From Flexivirga oryzae (GTDB taxonomy: Bacteria > Actinomycetota > Actinomycetes > Actinomycetales > Dermatophilaceae): 64,000 nt of DNA. The position numbers were made by a program, and so were the translations under genes. The stretch is taken from the NCBI RefSeq assembly GCF_014190805.1, contig NZ_JACHVQ010000001.1, positions 1,798,001 to 1,862,000 on the forward strand, in the 5' to 3' direction. This document shows positions 45,917-54,082 of the stretch, one piece after another (position 1 is the stretch's first letter; every line of letters begins with the position of its first letter). The notes beneath the pieces are model-generated. The model was not told the origin of the DNA and did not search any database. It worked only from the letters and a program-made list of their open reading frames with translations.

Positions 45917-46597
45917 CTCCCGGGTGAGGTCTGCTCGCACCAGCGCGAGGTGCAGCTCGAGGCACTGCCGCAGCAGTTCCTCCACGTCGGCGTCGTGCGA
46001 CGTCCCGGTCAGGCCGCGGATCAGCGACACCTCACGTTCGGCGGCCAGCCGGAAGGGGCGCAGGTGGCGCGCTTCGATGCCGTAGGAGAGCAGGGTCGCG
46101 GCGGCGTGGGCGACCTGCAGGTCGAGTCCGTTGTAGAGCTTGTCGTCGTCGGTCCTGATCAGACCGAACGACTCCAGGTCGACCAGTGCGCGCAGGTCGA
46201 GACCGGTCGCCCGTTGCAGCTCGGCCCGGGTGAGCCGGACGTCGCGTTCCTCCCGCGGGGCCTGTCCGGCGGCAGCTCCCAGTGCCGGGTCCGAGGTGCG
46301 GGCCGGCGGTTGCGGGATGTCCTGCTCCTCGGCCGGGCGCAGCCCGCGGTCGAAGGCGTCGAGGGCCTCCGCGATCACCTTCAGCGGCCAGTACTTGTCG
46401 CGCTGACACTGCAGGACGAAGCGCAGCCGCTCGACGTCCCGCTCGGCATACCGGCGGTAACCGGAGGGCGTGCGCTCCGGAGAGACCAGACCCTGCGCGT
46501 CGAGGAACCGCACCTTCGACAAGGTCAGGTCCGGGAACTCCTCCTGCAGCCGGGTCAGGACGGCGCCGATCGACAGGCCGGACGCCCCCGCGGTCAC
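45914..46597 (-). CDS. ftsR: MerR-family cell-division regulator, FtsR/Rv1828-like
   Basis: 227 aa, GTG start overlapping the FHA gene's stop (GTGA). N-terminal winged helix: SIGAVLTRLQEEFPDLTLSKVRFLD followed by QGLVSPERTPSGYRRYAERD. A second helical region near 130-160 (TRAELQRATGLDLRALVDLESFGLI) is typical of Rv1828. In Corynebacterium FtsR activates ftsZ. Here it is coupled to the GarA-like gene, as in mycobacteria. Confidence 0.88.
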   Translation of the reverse strand: MTAGASGLSIGAVLTRLQEEFPDLTLSKVRFLDAQGLVSPERTPSGYRRYAERDVERLRFVLQCQRDKYWPLKVIAEALDAFDRGLRPAEEQDIPQPPARTSDPALGAAAGQAPREERDVRLTRAELQRATGLDLRALVDLESFGLIRTDDDKLYNGLDLQVAHAAATLLSYGIEARHLRPFRLAAEREVSLIRGLTGTSHDADVEELLRQCLELHLALVRADLTRE

Positions 46598-47088
46598 GAC
46601 GTCGGTGCGCCGAAGAAGACGAGACGGAACTTGCCGACCATGACCTCGTCACCGGTCTGCAGGTCGTGCGAGTCGACCAACGCGCCGTTGACGTAGGTGC
46701 CGTTGAGCGAGCCGATGTCGGTGACGGCGTAGCCGGTGTCGGTGCGACGGAACACCGCATGACGCCGCGACACCGTCACATCGTCGAGGAAGATGTCGCT
46801 GCTGGTGTGCCGCCCGACGCTGACCTCCGCGTCGTCGAGCAGGAATCGGGCGCCCGCGTTCGGTCCCCGCAGCGAGAGCAACAGTGCGGTGCCCGGGCGC
46901 AGGGCGTCGACGGTCGCCTGGTCCGACGCCGACAGCCGCACCTCGGAACTGCTGGGCCGCTCGACCACACTCTCCCCCGCCGGGACGGCGGTGAATCGGG
47001 CAGTGGCGTCCCCGCCGGCCTGCGGCGCGGTGGCCTGCTCGCCACGCTCCGCATCGCCCGGTGCGATGTCGCTGTCGTCGTTGGTCAT
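46594..47088 (-). CDS. garA: FHA-domain protein, GarA/OdhI-like
   Basis: 164 aa. The FHA domain at about residues 68-160 has GRHTSSDIFLDDVTVSRRHA and GSLNGTYVN, with the C-terminal GDEVMVGKFRLVF seen in GarA. In mycobacteria and corynebacteria GarA/OdhI inhibits 2-oxoglutarate dehydrogenase and affects glutamate metabolism, controlled by PknB/PknG at an N-terminal ETTS motif. No ETTS is present here; the only similar spot is ATARFTAV (Thr29, Thr33). Translationally coupled to ftsR. Confidence 0.9.
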   Translation of the reverse strand: MTNDDSDIAPGDAERGEQATAPQAGGDATARFTAVPAGESVVERPSSSEVRLSASDQATVDALRPGTALLLSLRGPNAGARFLLDDAEVSVGRHTSSDIFLDDVTVSRRHAVFRRTDTGYAVTDIGSLNGTYVNGALVDSHDLQTGDEVMVGKFRLVFFGAPTS

Positions 47089-47142
47089 CGAATCAACCTC
47101 GGGGGTCGTGGGCGGGATGTGTCGGAAATGCTGATCGTACGC

Positions 47143-47532
47143 TCAGCCGAGCGATGCCTTGTACGTATCCACATCCTGCAGCCCGTCCAGCGCGGACGCG
47201 TCGGCGAGCTTCAGCTCGTACATCCAGCCCTCGCCGTAGGGGTCGTTGTTGACGAGCTCGGGCGTGGCGTCGAGCTGCTCGTTGATCGCGGTCACTTCCC
47301 CGGCCAGTGGCGCGTAGAGATCGCTGACCGACTTCGTCGACTCGACCTCACCGCACGCGTCACCGGCGGCGACCGTGTCGCCGACGGCGGGCAGGCTGAC
47401 GTAGACCACGTCGCCCAACGCGTCCTGCGCGAACGCCGAGATGCCGATGCGGACGACGCCGTCGCCCTGGTCCTTCACCCACTCGTGGTCCGCTGTGTAG
47501 CGCACGTCGGCTGGGTATTCGAGGTCGCTCAT
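47143..47532 (-). CDS. gcvH: Glycine cleavage system H protein
   Basis: 129 aa. The lipoylated Lys67 lies in ESTKSVSDLYAP. It has the usual YTADHEWV start region and PYGEGWMYEL near the end. AAGGAG precedes the ATG at 47532, and TAGCGT (47545-47550, minus strand) is a likely -10. It shuttles the aminomethyl group from GcvP. A short CGCTC-AGCC-GAGCG hairpin spans the stop codon. Confidence 0.95.
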   Translation of the reverse strand: MSDLEYPADVRYTADHEWVKDQGDGVVRIGISAFAQDALGDVVYVSLPAVGDTVAAGDACGEVESTKSVSDLYAPLAGEVTAINEQLDATPELVNNDPYGEGWMYELKLADASALDGLQDVDTYKASLG

Positions 47533-47585
47533 GAGTCTCCTTGAACGCTAAACGGATTGGGTGGGGCCTGATGACGGGCATCGGG

Positions 47586-48338
47586 TCACGGGTTGTCTGC
47601 CTGAGCGTAACGAGGCGTGCTCACCGCCCGCAACGCGGTCACGTCAACGTGCTTGGCGGAGGCGACCGACGGGGTGGCCCCGAGTTGCTTCAACGCGTCG
47701 ACGACCCCTCCCGGAATCTCCATCGCGGTCGCCATCGTGTGCGGATCGCCGATCGCGACGATCGTGTACGGCGCCTGCAGCGCCGTACCGTCGGCCACCA
47801 GCCGGCCGTCGGTCGACTCGGCGAAGTAGGTCGAGGCGACGATGCGCACGTCGTTGATCTGCATCGCTTCGGCACCGGCGTCCCGCAGTTCCTCCACGGC
47901 GTTGAGGACGTCGCTGGGTTTGACGACGTCCTTGGGGTCCTTGACGGTGATCCGTATGCCGGGCCCGGTCGCCGGCAGGGTGCCCGCGAGGATCCCCAGC
48001 GTCTGCAGCCGGGCGGTCGCCGCCTTCAGCGCGGCCTGGTCGCCGTTGTCGTCCTGCAGCTTCTTCTTGGTGTCGGTGAGGTTGCCGGCCTCCTTGCTCA
48101 GCTTCAGCGACTGCTGGTTGACGCTGTCCAGCAGTGCGACCAGGTCCTCCTGGCGCAGGTTCTCCAGACCCGAGGACCGCGTTTCGTGCACCTGGGCGAA
48201 CATCGCGAAGCCGAGCAGTACCGCCAGCACCGTGATGTAGACGTTGGCGCGGGTCAGCCGCGGCCGACCGGCACGCCACAGGCGCTGCCACCCCGTCCGC
48301 ACCGACTCCTGCGCCTCGGGCGCTTGCTCCTGCGACAT
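47586..48338 (-). CDS. DUF881 family membrane protein (Rv1825-like)
   Basis: 250 aa. A cytosolic N-terminus of about 30 residues, one TM helix (VYITVLAVLLGFAMFAQV) and an extracellular coiled coil (DSVNQQSLKLSKEAGNLTDTK) precede the DUF881 domain. DUF881 blocks: GPGIRITVKD, VLNAVEELRDAGAEAMQINDVRI. Function unknown, but always near cell-wall/division genes in Actinobacteria. It starts directly before the end of the small basic protein gene with no gap. Confidence 0.87.
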   Translation of the reverse strand: MSQEQAPEAQESVRTGWQRLWRAGRPRLTRANVYITVLAVLLGFAMFAQVHETRSSGLENLRQEDLVALLDSVNQQSLKLSKEAGNLTDTKKKLQDDNGDQAALKAATARLQTLGILAGTLPATGPGIRITVKDPKDVVKPSDVLNAVEELRDAGAEAMQINDVRIVASTYFAESTDGRLVADGTALQAPYTIVAIGDPHTMATAMEIPGGVVDALKQLGATPSVASAKHVDVTALRAVSTPRYAQADNP

Positions 48339-48671
48339 CTACGCGTGGAAGAGGTGGCGGCGGATGGCGGCGACGTTGCTGAAGATCCGGACGCCGAGCA
48401 CGACGACGACCCCGGTCGACAGCTGCGAACCGACACCGAGCTGATCGCCGAGATAGACGATCAGCGCGGCGACGACCACGTTGGACAGGAACGACACCAC
48501 GAACACCTTGTCGTCGAAGATGCCGTCCAGTACGGCGCGCACGGCACCGAAGACGGCGTCGAGTGCCGCGATCACCGCGATGGGCAGGTAGGGCTGCAGC
48601 GACAGCGGCACGTCGGGGTGCAGCACGATGCCGACGACGAGGCCGACGACCAGTCCGATGGCCGGGATCAT
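48339..48671 (-). CDS. Small basic family membrane protein (DUF1290)
   Basis: 110 aa with three hydrophobic segments (MIPAIGLVVGLVVGIVLHP; YLPIAVIAALDAVFGAVRA; FLSNVVVAALIVYLGDQLG). The GVRIFSNVAAIRRHLF end is characteristic of DUF1290 small basic proteins, encoded next to DUF881 and cell-division genes in Gram-positives. The start overlaps the stop of the preceding DUF881 gene (ATGA). Function not known. Confidence 0.88.
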   Translation of the reverse strand: MIPAIGLVVGLVVGIVLHPDVPLSLQPYLPIAVIAALDAVFGAVRAVLDGIFDDKVFVVSFLSNVVVAALIVYLGDQLGVGSQLSTGVVVVLGVRIFSNVAAIRRHLFHA

Positions 48672-49594
48672 GACCCTCCTTGGGTGGTGGACGATGACGA
48701 GGGCGGGGAGGTGACGGCGGAGGCGTGCACGAGCGGTGCCGTGGCCGCGGCGGGCACCGCGACGGACGTCTTCGACGCGAGGTTCTCGCGGATGTCGTAG
48801 CCGCTGACCAGCGCCCGCAGGTACGCACCGCCGGCGTCGCCCCGGAACCGGTCGGCCAGCTTCGGGCCGCCGATCACCGAGATCGCGTAGGGCGGGCTGA
48901 GGGCACGGAAGTTGACCAGGATCGCCTCGCCGGCGAAGCGGATCGCGGTCTGGCTGGCGATCCGCTGCCCGTTGATCGACACGGCCTCGGCCCCCGCCGC
49001 CCACAGTCCGTTGACGATGATCTGCAGGTCCGTCGAGGTCAGCCGTCCCGTGTTCGAGGTGTCCGTGCGCGGGTTCCCCTCGGCGTCGGTGCCGGAGCCC
49101 GGCGCGTCGTCCACGGTGAGGACCAGGCCCGGTCCCCGTGCCGCGCCCGCTCCCGTGGTCACCTCCAGGGTCCGCAGCCGATCGGCCAGCGAGGTGTCGT
49201 TCTGGTGTTGCAACGCCTTCGCCTGCAGTGCGTTGATCTGCTTGCGGGTGGAGTTGATCGTGCGGCTGTCGGCGTCGATGGTGCTCTGCCGCGCCTTGAT
49301 GCCGTCGATGAGTTCGGTGCGGCGTTTGTCCGAGGCGGCCTGCGGGACCCGGAGGGCATGGGCGGCGACCGCCAGGCAGAGGCCGATCACCACGAGGGTC
49401 ACGATCAGCAGCGGCGAGCGCAGACCCACGGCCGCGGGCTTGCCCTCGGCCCGCCGACGGTCGGCGGCCGCGCGGTAGCCCGGGTCCAGCGGCGCCTGCA
49501 TCAGGTTGTTGATCAACGACATCGACCAGGCCGGGTCGGTGCGGCCGTGGTCCGCCCCGGGAGCGCCGGTCGGTCGCTGTCCCGACGCGGTCAT
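48668..49594 (-). CDS. DUF881 family membrane protein (Rv1823-like)
   Basis: 308 aa from ATG 49594. A cytosolic Pro/Ala-rich N-terminus (~60 aa), one TM helix (PLLIVTLVVIGLCLAVAAHAL) and a coiled coil precede DUF881 (GPGLVLTVDDAP; LQIIVNGLWAAGAEAVSINGQRI; FRALSPPYAISVIG). A Ser/Thr-rich tail ends the protein. Paralogue of the gene at 47586. Coupled to the small basic protein gene, suggesting a membrane complex. Confidence 0.85.
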   Translation of the reverse strand: MTASGQRPTGAPGADHGRTDPAWSMSLINNLMQAPLDPGYRAAADRRRAEGKPAAVGLRSPLLIVTLVVIGLCLAVAAHALRVPQAASDKRRTELIDGIKARQSTIDADSRTINSTRKQINALQAKALQHQNDTSLADRLRTLEVTTGAGAARGPGLVLTVDDAPGSGTDAEGNPRTDTSNTGRLTSTDLQIIVNGLWAAGAEAVSINGQRIASQTAIRFAGEAILVNFRALSPPYAISVIGGPKLADRFRGDAGGAYLRALVSGYDIRENLASKTSVAVPAAATAPLVHASAVTSPPSSSSTTQGGS

Positions 49595-49637
49595 CGGGCG
49601 ACCGAGGCTCGTGCACGCTGCGTAGGCATTTCGTTCC

Positions 49638-50234
49638 TCATTGCTGCTCCGCCGGTGCCTGCTGGCGGGTCCGGACCATGCCGCGCACCTGCCCGACATA
49701 CATCACCCCGGCCAGCCAGTACAGGACCGTGCCCCACCAGATGAAGGACCAGCCGATCGGGCGGGCGACGTGACCCCACACGTTGTCCAGGCTGCCCAGC
49801 AGGACCAGCGGGAAACCGTAGATGAGGCAGAAGGTCGCCGACTTGCCGACGAAATGGACCGGCGGGATGGGCAGGCGGTGCTTGCGCAGCGTCGGGCCGA
49901 GCGCGAACACCATCACCTCCCGCACGAGCAGCACGGCGACCAGCCACCACGGGATGATGCTCTTCCAGGCGAGCGCGACGATCGTGGACAGGATGTAGAG
50001 GCGGTCGGCGGCCGGGTCGAGCAACTGGCCGAGCCGGGTCACCAGGCCGTACTTGCGGGCGATCTTGCCGTCCAGGTAATCGGTGATGCCGGAGCCGACC
50101 AGCACCCACAGCGCCCACAGCCGGTGGTCGGTGGCGATCAACCACAGGAAGACCGGGACGCAGACCAGTCGCCCGATGGACAGCAGGTTGGGCACCGTCC
50201 AGACCTGCCGATGCAGCGGCAACGAGTCACTCAC
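49638..50234 (-). CDS. CDP-alcohol phosphatidyltransferase (PgsA-like)
   Basis: 198 aa, GTG start. The CDP-OH-P signature D-x2-DG-x2-AR-x8-G-x3-D-x3-D is complete: DYLDGKIARKYG ... GQLLDPAADR, near residues 53-79. About five to six TM helices. It transfers a phosphatidyl group from CDP-diacylglycerol to an alcohol, probably glycerol-3-phosphate. The position next to DUF881 corresponds to mycobacterial pgsA2 (Rv1822). TAGCCT is 6 nt before the GTG, so the start is probably leaderless. Confidence 0.88.
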   Translation of the reverse strand: MSDSLPLHRQVWTVPNLLSIGRLVCVPVFLWLIATDHRLWALWVLVGSGITDYLDGKIARKYGLVTRLGQLLDPAADRLYILSTIVALAWKSIIPWWLVAVLLVREVMVFALGPTLRKHRLPIPPVHFVGKSATFCLIYGFPLVLLGSLDNVWGHVARPIGWSFIWWGTVLYWLAGVMYVGQVRGMVRTRQQAPAEQQ

Positions 50235-50240
50235 GGCTCA

Positions 50241-50246
50241 AGGCTA
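50241..50246 (-). promoter_or_regulatory. Leaderless-type -10 element for the PgsA-like gene
   Basis: TAGCCT on the minus strand, 6 nt before GTG 50234. Confidence 0.5.
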
Positions 50247-50306
50247 TGTGGTGCCCCTGTCGCCGCCGACGACATCCCCCGAGCGTCGCCCGGCCGGTCC
50301 GGATCG

Positions 50307-51125
50307 TTATGGCAGGACGACCCGGTCCGGGTGACTGCACACGGTCATCCGGTGCCCGCGCGTGTAGGCGACGAGGGTCACCCCGAGCCGGTCGGCGGCC
50401 TCGATCGCCAGGCTGGACGGTGCGGACACGCACGCCAGGACGGGTATGCCGGCCATGGCGACCTTCTGCACGATCTCAAACGACGCGCGGGAGGACACCA
50501 TCGCCACGCACTCGGCCGTCCGCCGGCCCTGCAGCAGCGCCCACCCGGTGATCTTGTCGACCGCGTTGTGCCGCCCGATGTCCTCCCGGATCACGAGCGC
50601 GTCGCCGGACGCGCCGAACAGTCCGGCCGCGTGCACGCCCCCGGTGCGGTCGAACACGTCCTGGCCGGCGCGCAGCAGCTCCGGCAGCTGCGCGATCCGC
50701 CCGGCCGGGACCCGGACGTCGGCGCCGGTCAACGCCGCGGCGTCATACACCGGGGACTCGGTGATCGCGTCGATGCTGGTCTTGCCGCACAGCCCGCACC
50801 CCCCGTGCGAGATGAGCCGGCGCTGTGCCGTCGCCGGCACACCCGGCGCCGTGCGCAGTTGCAACTGCAGGACGTTCATCTCGGTGGTGTCCACGCAGTA
50901 GCGCGCGACGAGGACGTCCTCGCGGGTACTGATGATGCCTTCGGCCAGCAGCAACCCGTGGGCCAACTCGATGTCGTGGCCGGGGGTGCGCATGGTGACG
51001 GTGAGCACCTCGTCGTCGATCCGGATCTCGAGCGGCTCCTCCACCGCGACCGTTTCCACCCGACTCGTCGACCCGCGGTCGAGGTCGATGCGAAGGACCT
51101 TGTGTCTGCTGGTGATGCGTCCCAT
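50307..51125 (-). CDS. fdhD: Formate dehydrogenase accessory sulfurtransferase FdhD
   Basis: 272 aa. The catalytic CxxC pair is in GGCGLCGKTS (Cys110, Cys113). FdhD-specific blocks are EEPLEIRIDDE, AHGLLLAEGII, GGVHAAGLF, VIREDIGRHNAVDK and SSRASFEIVQK. It relays sulfur from a cysteine desulfurase to the molybdenum cofactor of formate dehydrogenases. No fdh structural gene is in the window. An 18-bp dyad lies just upstream of the start. Confidence 0.93.
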   Translation of the reverse strand: MGRITSRHKVLRIDLDRGSTSRVETVAVEEPLEIRIDDEVLTVTMRTPGHDIELAHGLLLAEGIISTREDVLVARYCVDTTEMNVLQLQLRTAPGVPATAQRRLISHGGCGLCGKTSIDAITESPVYDAAALTGADVRVPAGRIAQLPELLRAGQDVFDRTGGVHAAGLFGASGDALVIREDIGRHNAVDKITGWALLQGRRTAECVAMVSSRASFEIVQKVAMAGIPVLACVSAPSSLAIEAADRLGVTLVAYTRGHRMTVCSHPDRVVLP

Positions 51126-51141
51126 GGACTCTCCCGTTCAG

Positions 51142-51159
51142 CCGCACCATGACGTGCGG
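51142..51159 (-). promoter_or_regulatory. Short perfect dyad before fdhD
   Basis: CCGCAC and GTGCGG flank 6 nt, 17-34 nt before the fdhD ATG. Either an operator or a leader hairpin. Confidence 0.35.
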
Positions 51160-51330
51160 AATGCGCTCCGTTCATCATGCGCCCACCACTGCACAGAGCC
51201 TCGCGAAGGGTCTTTCCGGGATCGCCGTTGCGTGGACCCTCCGGGCAATCCGCGGCTTCTTCACCGATAATGGGGTGCGATCGCGCCATCAGACGGTGAC
51301 CATTCCTTGGGAGAGGAGTGAAGTCGAGCC

Positions 51331-51834
51331 ATGTCGGTCCTGGTCCTGAACGCGGGGTACGAGCCGCTGCACACCGTGTCGGTCAAGCACGCCATGAACA
51401 TGCTCTGGCGAGGTGTCGCGACGGTCGAGGAGTCACACCCGGAGGAGACCTTCGGGCCGTTCCCGAAGCCCACCGTGCTGCGGCTGCTGCGCTACGTGAA
51501 GATGACCTGGGCCTACGCCAAGCGCGGTGGCCTGAAGCTCACCGAGGCCAGCGTCAAGATCACCTGGGAGCAGTTCTCGCACGGCACGCCGGTCTACAGC
51601 CAGGCGGGCGTGCTCAAACGCGACCACGGGCAGTGCGCCTACTGCGGGCAGCCGGTCGCGACCACCATGGATCACGTGGTCCCGAAATCGCGCGGCGGCG
51701 CGACGTCCTGGGACAACGCGGTGGCGGCGTGCGAACCGTGCAACCAGCGCAAGGCCGACCGGACACCGGACGAGGCCGGGATGCGGCTGCTCTGGGACCC
51801 CTTCGTGCCGACCCGGGAGGACCTGGCCTGGTAG
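51331..51834 (+). CDS. HNH endonuclease family protein
   Basis: 167 aa from ATG 51331, with GAGAGGAG upstream. The N-terminus (MSVLVLNAGYEPLHTVS) is typical of a conserved actinobacterial HNH group. The HNH core has zinc cysteines C102/C105 and C134/C137 (CAYCGQ; CEPCNQRKADR) around the catalytic DHVVPKSRGG. Such single-domain HNH proteins are usually chromosomal and of unknown role. It is divergent from fdhD. Confidence 0.88.
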   Translation: MSVLVLNAGYEPLHTVSVKHAMNMLWRGVATVEESHPEETFGPFPKPTVLRLLRYVKMTWAYAKRGGLKLTEASVKITWEQFSHGTPVYSQAGVLKRDHGQCAYCGQPVATTMDHVVPKSRGGATSWDNAVAACEPCNQRKADRTPDEAGMRLLWDPFVPTREDLAW

Positions 51835-52078
51835 GCCGCACCGGTGCATTCGCGCCGCGCACTAGTCACCTGTCCAGTCGGCCGGGCAGGAATTCGCTGG
51901 TCAGGTGTTCAGCCGGGGCCCGGCGGGCAGTGCCGATCTGGCCGAATCCGCCGAGTTCTCGCCGCCATTTTCGATAGCCTCTGTCTCGGGTGGCGACCGG
52001 CACCGGTGGACCGCAGACGTCAACTGCCCGCCGGGGTGGAGGGGCTCGCCATCGGCCCGCACGAGGGGAGTTCCTGCC

Positions 52079-52915
52079 ATGACCGAACGCCGAGCCGGGC
52101 GGCACCGTCCAGCACGCCAGTCCCGCAAGGTCTGGCCGATCGTCGCGGGTGCCGCCGTCGTGTGCGTCGCGGCGGGCGGCACGGCCTGGGGCCTGTCCCG
52201 CGGGGGCGGCGACTCCACCGACGGGACACACTCCACGACCGCGTCGTCACTCCGGACGCCGGCGACATCGCCGACCACGCCGGTGACGTCCGCCACCACG
52301 CCGACAGCACCCGGCACCTCGTCATCGTCGCCGTCATCGAGGCAGACCATTGCGGCCACGACGCCGAGCGTGACGAGCACCCGTTCCGTGGAACTGGCGA
52401 AGCTGACCGCGTGCCGCGCGACGATCGGCGCCGGCCAGAAACTCGTCGCGGCGTCGGACAAGAACTACGCCGACTGGTCGGGCCACGTGTATGCGCAGAC
52501 CGACTACGACAAGGGCAGGATCAGTTCCGAACAGGCTCACGCGATCTGGGACCGCACCAAGAAGGCCGGACCCGGCGATCTGTCGCAGTACGACACGGCG
52601 AAGAAGGCGTGGGACAAGGCCGACCAGAAGGCCTGCACGGGGCTGCGGTCCGGCGCCGGAGCGTCGCAGCAGACCGTGCGGAAGTGCAGCGATCGCTCCG
52701 CAGCGATGCTCGACGTGCTCAAGAAGGCCGAGCCGGTGTACGCGGAATGGAAGGGGCACCAGACCCAGATGACGCACACCGAGGAGAAGTCCAAGGATCC
52801 GGACGCCTACTTCACCGAGTGGTTCGGACGGGTCCACAACGCGGAGAAGCCACTGGCCGCCTACAAGAAGGCCCAGACGGCATACCGCAAGACGGCGGCC
52901 TGCCCCTCGACCTGA
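52079..52915 (+). CDS. Membrane-anchored extracytoplasmic protein of unknown function
   Basis: 278 aa from ATG 52079 (GAGGGGAG about 9 nt upstream); an upstream in-frame start would add 58 residues that look non-coding. A basic N-terminus and one TM helix (IVAGAAVVCVAAGGTAWGL) are followed by a Ser/Thr/Pro-rich stretch (~60 aa). A helical C-terminal domain has three to four cysteines (TACRATI, KACTGL, VRKCSD, AACPST) and many Lys/Trp. I do not recognise the family. Confidence 0.65.
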   Translation: MTERRAGRHRPARQSRKVWPIVAGAAVVCVAAGGTAWGLSRGGGDSTDGTHSTTASSLRTPATSPTTPVTSATTPTAPGTSSSSPSSRQTIAATTPSVTSTRSVELAKLTACRATIGAGQKLVAASDKNYADWSGHVYAQTDYDKGRISSEQAHAIWDRTKKAGPGDLSQYDTAKKAWDKADQKACTGLRSGAGASQQTVRKCSDRSAAMLDVLKKAEPVYAEWKGHQTQMTHTEEKSKDPDAYFTEWFGRVHNAEKPLAAYKKAQTAYRKTAACPST

Positions 52916-52930
52916 CCCCGAGGGTCAGGT
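52910..52930. terminator. Perfect 9-bp hairpin carrying stop codons of both convergent genes
   Basis: ACCTGACCC (52910-52918) and GGGTCAGGT (52922-52930) pair perfectly around a 3-nt loop. Each arm contains the TGA stop of one convergent gene, read on its own strand. Likely bidirectional terminator. Confidence 0.7.
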
Positions 52931-53986
52931 GTTGATGGTGGACAGTACGGCGGAGGTGAACTCCTCGGTGCCGGCGCTCCCACCCAGGTCACGGGTGCGG
53001 GTCCCGGCACGCATCACGTCCTCGACCGCGTCCATCAACCCGGCCGCCGCGGCACGCTCACCCAGGTGCTCCAGCATCATCGACGCCGACCAGAACTGAC
53101 CCACCGGATTCGCGACGCCCCGACCCGCGATATCCGGCGCCGACCCGTGGATCGGCTCGAACATCGACGGATGCTCCCGCGGCGGATTGATGTTCGCACT
53201 CGGCGCGATCCCGATCGACCCCGCCAACGCCGCGATCAGATCCGACAGGATGTCCCCGAACAGATTCGACGCCACAATCACATCGAAATCACCCGGCCGC
53301 AACACCAACGCCGCCGCCAACGCATCGATCAACACACTACGCAACCCGACCCCGTCATACTCCCCCACCACCGAGGCCACCACCTCATCCCAGAACGGCA
53401 TCGAATGAATGATCCCGTTGGACTTGGTCGCCGACGTCAGGCCACCACCACGCGCCAACGCCAACTCCGCCGCGAACCGGGCCACCCGGGCGATCCCACC
53501 CCGGGTGAACACCGCCTCCTGCACCGCGAACTCCTCCGCACCCCCGCGATACGCCCGGCCCCCGATCGCCGAATACTCCCCCTCCACGTTCTCCCGCACC
53601 ACCACGATGTCCAACTGCGACACATCCCGCAACGGGGAGACCACCCCCGGCAGGATCCGCACCGGACGCAGATTGACGTACTGCACGAATTCCCGCCGGA
53701 TCGGGATCAACAAACCCCACAACGTCTCATGATCCGGCAACTCCGGATGCCCCACCGCACCCAACAAGACCGCGTCCCCATCGGACAACCGCTCGATACC
53801 GTCCACCGGCATCATCCGCCCGTGCGCGAAGAAATACTCCGAACCCCACTCCCGCTCCCGCCAGCTGACACCGAAACCATGACGCGCCGCCAACGCATCC
53901 ACCACCCGCGTCGCAGCCGGCACCACCTCCAACCCGATCCCGTCACCCGCGATCAGATCCACCGTGTAACTGCGTCGCTCCGTCAT
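52925..53986 (-). CDS. Tartrate/D-malate dehydrogenase-type isopropylmalate dehydrogenase family enzyme
   Basis: 353 aa. The family start is VDLIAGDGIGLEVVPAATRV; other blocks are NLRPVRILPGV, VVRENVEGEYSAIGGRAYRG, SNLFGDILSDLIAALAGSIGIAPSA (read in pieces) and FEPIHGSAPDIAG. These point to the TtuC/DmlA (tartrate or D-malate) branch rather than LeuB. It oxidatively decarboxylates a 2-hydroxy acid with NAD+ and Mn/Mg. Codon choice differs from neighbours: many GTG, TTG, GGG, GCG and GAT codons in place of the C-ending codons used elsewhere. Confidence 0.88.
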   Translation of the reverse strand: MTERRSYTVDLIAGDGIGLEVVPAATRVVDALAARHGFGVSWREREWGSEYFFAHGRMMPVDGIERLSDGDAVLLGAVGHPELPDHETLWGLLIPIRREFVQYVNLRPVRILPGVVSPLRDVSQLDIVVVRENVEGEYSAIGGRAYRGGAEEFAVQEAVFTRGGIARVARFAAELALARGGGLTSATKSNGIIHSMPFWDEVVASVVGEYDGVGLRSVLIDALAAALVLRPGDFDVIVASNLFGDILSDLIAALAGSIGIAPSANINPPREHPSMFEPIHGSAPDIAGRGVANPVGQFWSASMMLEHLGERAAAAGLMDAVEDVMRAGTRTRDLGGSAGTEEFTSAVLSTINT

Positions 53987-54070
53987 CCTTGTCCCTCCGG
54001 ATCGTTGGCTCGTCCGTTCTCCCCCAAGCTATCCCGCGGCCGCATCCCCCACTCTGTCCGACCACAGGCA

Positions 54071-54076
54071 CATACT
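54071..54076 (+). promoter_or_regulatory. Leaderless-type -10 element for the S53 peptidase
   Basis: CATACT, 6 nt before ATG 54083. Confidence 0.45.
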
Positions 54077-54082
54077 CGGAAC

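Noticed and set aside
53066..54082. Upstream extension of the S53 peptidase frame
   Set aside because: The extension is antisense to the dehydrogenase gene and reads as His/Arg-rich nonsense; ATG 54083 has its own -10 element.
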